A stretch of 64,000 bases of DNA, from contig CALXLV010000043.1 in the NCBI GenBank assembly GCA_944389295.1, forward strand, positions 60,209 to 124,208. The letters are read 5' to 3'. The translations under genes and the position numbers were made by a program. Each line of letters opens with the position of its first letter. Position 1 is the stretch's first letter. Source of the stretch: an uncultured Spirochaetaceae bacterium (GTDB lineage Bacteria > Spirochaetota > Spirochaetia > Sphaerochaetales > Sphaerochaetaceae). The notes below the pieces were generated by a model. The model saw only the letters and a program-made list of their open reading frames with translations. It was not told where the DNA came from and searched no databases. Shown one piece after another: positions 62,303 through 64,000 of this stretch.

Positions 62303-64000
62303 ATGAGCAAGAAGAAAGTTGATTTCATGTGTACGGCGTTCCGAGACGGTTTCCAGTCCGTTTACGGTGCCCGTGTATTCACAAAGGATTTCATGCCTGC
62401 GGTCGCTGCGGCCAGGGAAGCCGGCATCACGCACTTCGAGGCGGGCGGCGGCGCAAGATTCCAGTCTCTTTATTTCTATACAAATGAAGATGCATTCGCC
62501 ATGATGGATGAGTTCAGGCGCGTGGCCGGTCCGGATGCGAACCTCCAGACGCTCGCAAGAGGCGTCAACGTAGTAGGTCTCGACTCCCAGCCGAGGGACA
62601 TCATCAAGCTCCATGCACAGCTTTTCAAGAAGCACGGCATGACGACGATCAGGAACTTCGACGCCCTCAACGATGTCAACAACCTCATCGACAGCGGAAG
62701 GGCGATCCACGATGCCGGCCTCAAGCACGAGGTCACGGTGACGATGATGAGCCTTCCCGAGGGCGTCACAGGAGCCCATACTCCGGAGTTCTATGAAAGG
62801 ATTCTCCGCGAAATCCTCGCCGCAAGCATCCCGTTTGACTCCGTCTGCTTCAAGGATGCTTCCGGAACATCCACACCGCACAACGTCTACGAGACCGTGA
62901 AGAGGGCAAGAAAGCTCCTCGGACCGAATGTGAAGATCGTATTCCACTCCCATGAGACAGCAGGCGTCTCGATCGCGCAGTATATGGCAGCGCTCGATGC
63001 CGGCGCTGACGGAATCGACCTCTCGATGACACCGTGCTCAGGCGGTACATGCCAGCCTGATATCCTCACGATGTGGCACGCTTTCAGAGGAACCGACTAT
63101 ACGCTCGACGTGGATGTCAACAAGGTCCGCGAGGCGGAGAAGGTATTCGAGGAGTGCATGTCCGACTACTTCCTCCCGCCTGAGGCAACAGCGGTCAATC
63201 CCGAGATCCCGTTCTTCCCGCTTCCCGGCGGAGCTCTTACAGCCAACACGCAGATGCTCAGGGACAACGGCCTGATGGACAAGTATCCCCAGATCGTCGA
63301 AGCCATGGGCGAAACGGTCGCAAAGGGCGGCTTCGGAACATCTGTAACACCTGTTTCCCAGTTCTATTTCCAGCAGGCGTTCAACAACGTCATGTTCGGA
63401 CCGTGGAAGAAGTTCGCAGAAGGCTACGGCAAGATGGTCCTCGGCTACTTTGGCAAGACACCCTGCCCGCCTGATCCGGAAGTCGTGAAGCTCGCTTCCG
63501 AGCAGCTCAAGCTCCAGCCCACCACAGAGAAGTGCGTCGACATCAACGACCGCGACCCGAACAAGGGAATCGCAGCAGCCAAGAAGATGCTTGAGGCCGC
63601 GAATCTCCCCGAGACAGATGAGAACATCTTCATCGCAGCAGCCTGCAAGGAGAAGGGCATCCTCTATCTCACAGGAAAGGCAAAGGTCAACGGCGTAAGG
63701 CTCAAGAGCGAGATGAAGAAGGCTGAGGAGGCCAAGAAGGCCGCAGCAGCTCCGAAAGCTCAGGGCGGAAACGGCGCTTACACTGTCACTGTCAACGGCA
63801 GGGCTTATGGTGTACAGCTCCAGGGCGGACAGGCTGTCGTCAACGGAGTGGCATACCCCTACTCGATCGCTGACGGAATCGCAGCACCTCAGCCGGCAGC
63901 AGCTCCCGTTCAGGCAGCTCCTGTACAGCAGACAGTCGTAACCGGCTCTGTTGAGGTAAAGGCTCCGATGCCGGGCCTCGTGCTCCGCATCAATGTCAAG
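62303..64000 (+). CDS. oadA: Oxaloacetate decarboxylase alpha subunit, biotin-dependent (3' end outside window)
   Basis: The first 566 codons of OadA, which transfers CO2 from oxaloacetate to biotin. The carboxyltransferase TIM barrel (about 1-300) has TAFRDGFQSVYGARV, SFVCFKDASG-type DSVCFKDASG, and HSHETAGVS with metal-binding His residues. A PYC/OADA conserved domain follows (about 300-470), then an Ala/Pro linker and the start of the biotin-carrier domain (VEVKAPMPGLVLRI). The biotinylated Lys lies just past the window. AGGGG lies upstream of the ATG. A local biotin transporter under BirA boxes fits its cofactor need. Confidence 0.96.
   Translation, partial: MSKKKVDFMCTAFRDGFQSVYGARVFTKDFMPAVAAAREAGITHFEAGGGARFQSLYFYTNEDAFAMMDEFRRVAGPDANLQTLARGVNVVGLDSQPRDIIKLHAQLFKKHGMTTIRNFDALNDVNNLIDSGRAIHDAGLKHEVTVTMMSLPEGVTGAHTPEFYERILREILAASIPFDSVCFKDASGTSTPHNVYETVKRARKLLGPNVKIVFHSHETAGVSIAQYMAALDAGADGIDLSMTPCSGGTCQPDILTMWHAFRGTDYTLDVDVNKVREAEKVFEECMSDYFLPPEATAVNPEIPFFPLPGGALTANTQMLRDNGLMDKYPQIVEAMGETVAKGGFGTSVTPVSQFYFQQAFNNVMFGPWKKFAEGYGKMVLGYFGKTPCPPDPEVVKLASEQLKLQPTTEKCVDINDRDPNKGIAAAKKMLEAANLPETDENIFIAAACKEKGILYLTGKAKVNGVRLKSEMKKAEEAKKAAAAPKAQGGNGAYTVTVNGRAYGVQLQGGQAVVNGVAYPYSIADGIAAPQPAAAPVQAAPVQQTVVTGSVEVKAPMPGLVLRINVK

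Overview
The window looks like chromosomal DNA of a spirochaete, probably a gut or host-associated member near Treponema/Sphaerochaeta, with a base composition in the mid-50s %G+C by eye. The grounds are an archaeal-type split phenylalanyl-tRNA synthetase, an EF-G of the spdEFG1/mitochondrial-like type, a CarD-ispD-ispF cluster, small lipoproteins with spirochaete-style lipoboxes, and a metabolism built on imported sugars and decarboxylation-driven ion pumping. I cannot assign a species from sequence alone. No prophage, insertion sequence or CRISPR array was seen, and none of the main genes is frameshifted.

Layout. 1-9240: end of holA, uvrC, a radical-SAM spore-photoproduct-lyase homologue, an alpha/beta hydrolase, a malQ-rsmE-thyX operon and carD-ispD-ispF. 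9282-14272: an unassigned RecA-fold ATPase, EF-G, and a HIT/lipoprotein/thioredoxin cluster. 14344-20871: a more A+T-rich beta-fructoside locus (GH32 enzyme, CUT1 ABC transporter, LacI regulator, divergent fructokinase) with two operator-like palindromes. 20919-26732: pheST, a fused E1 2-oxoacid dehydrogenase and a flavin reductase. 26927-33844: purine salvage (two phosphoribosyltransferases and purA), lacZ and purB. 33805-36866: VTT membrane protein, tRNA-editing protein, TRIC-type membrane protein and a helical protein. About 36898-37134: an unassigned structured RNA with its own promoter and terminator. 37138-40738: ferric-iron-type ABC transporter. 40960-48093: heparinase-II/III-like protein, flavoprotein, phosphatase, membrane pyrophosphatase and malic enzyme. 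48213-50256: ECF biotin transporter with two BirA-type boxes. 50361-53135: zinc-ribbon protein, tRNA-Cys and an A+T-rich accessory patch (AAA/DUF234 ATPase and a HigBA-like toxin-antitoxin pair). 53356-64000: barrel-like protein, Ldh2-type dehydrogenase, a mutarotase-like protein, a GH36 protein with an altered nucleophile, gpsA, SIMPL/NUDIX/Mrp genes, and oxaloacetate decarboxylase subunits running off the end.

How it fits together. Several cytoplasmic glycosidases (GH2, GH32, GH36, 4-alpha-glucanotransferase) lacking signal peptides imply import of oligosaccharides followed by internal cleavage. Malic enzyme, oxaloacetate decarboxylase and the membrane pyrophosphatase point to fermentative energy conservation with ion gradients. 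Biotin uptake serves the biotin-dependent decarboxylase.

Two observations stand out. First, fourteen genes have a -10-like hexamer only 6-8 bases before the start codon, which predicts a large leaderless-mRNA class, while downstream operon genes carry good Shine-Dalgarno sites. Second, the roughly 237-nt RNA near 37 kb does not match any RNA family I can recall.
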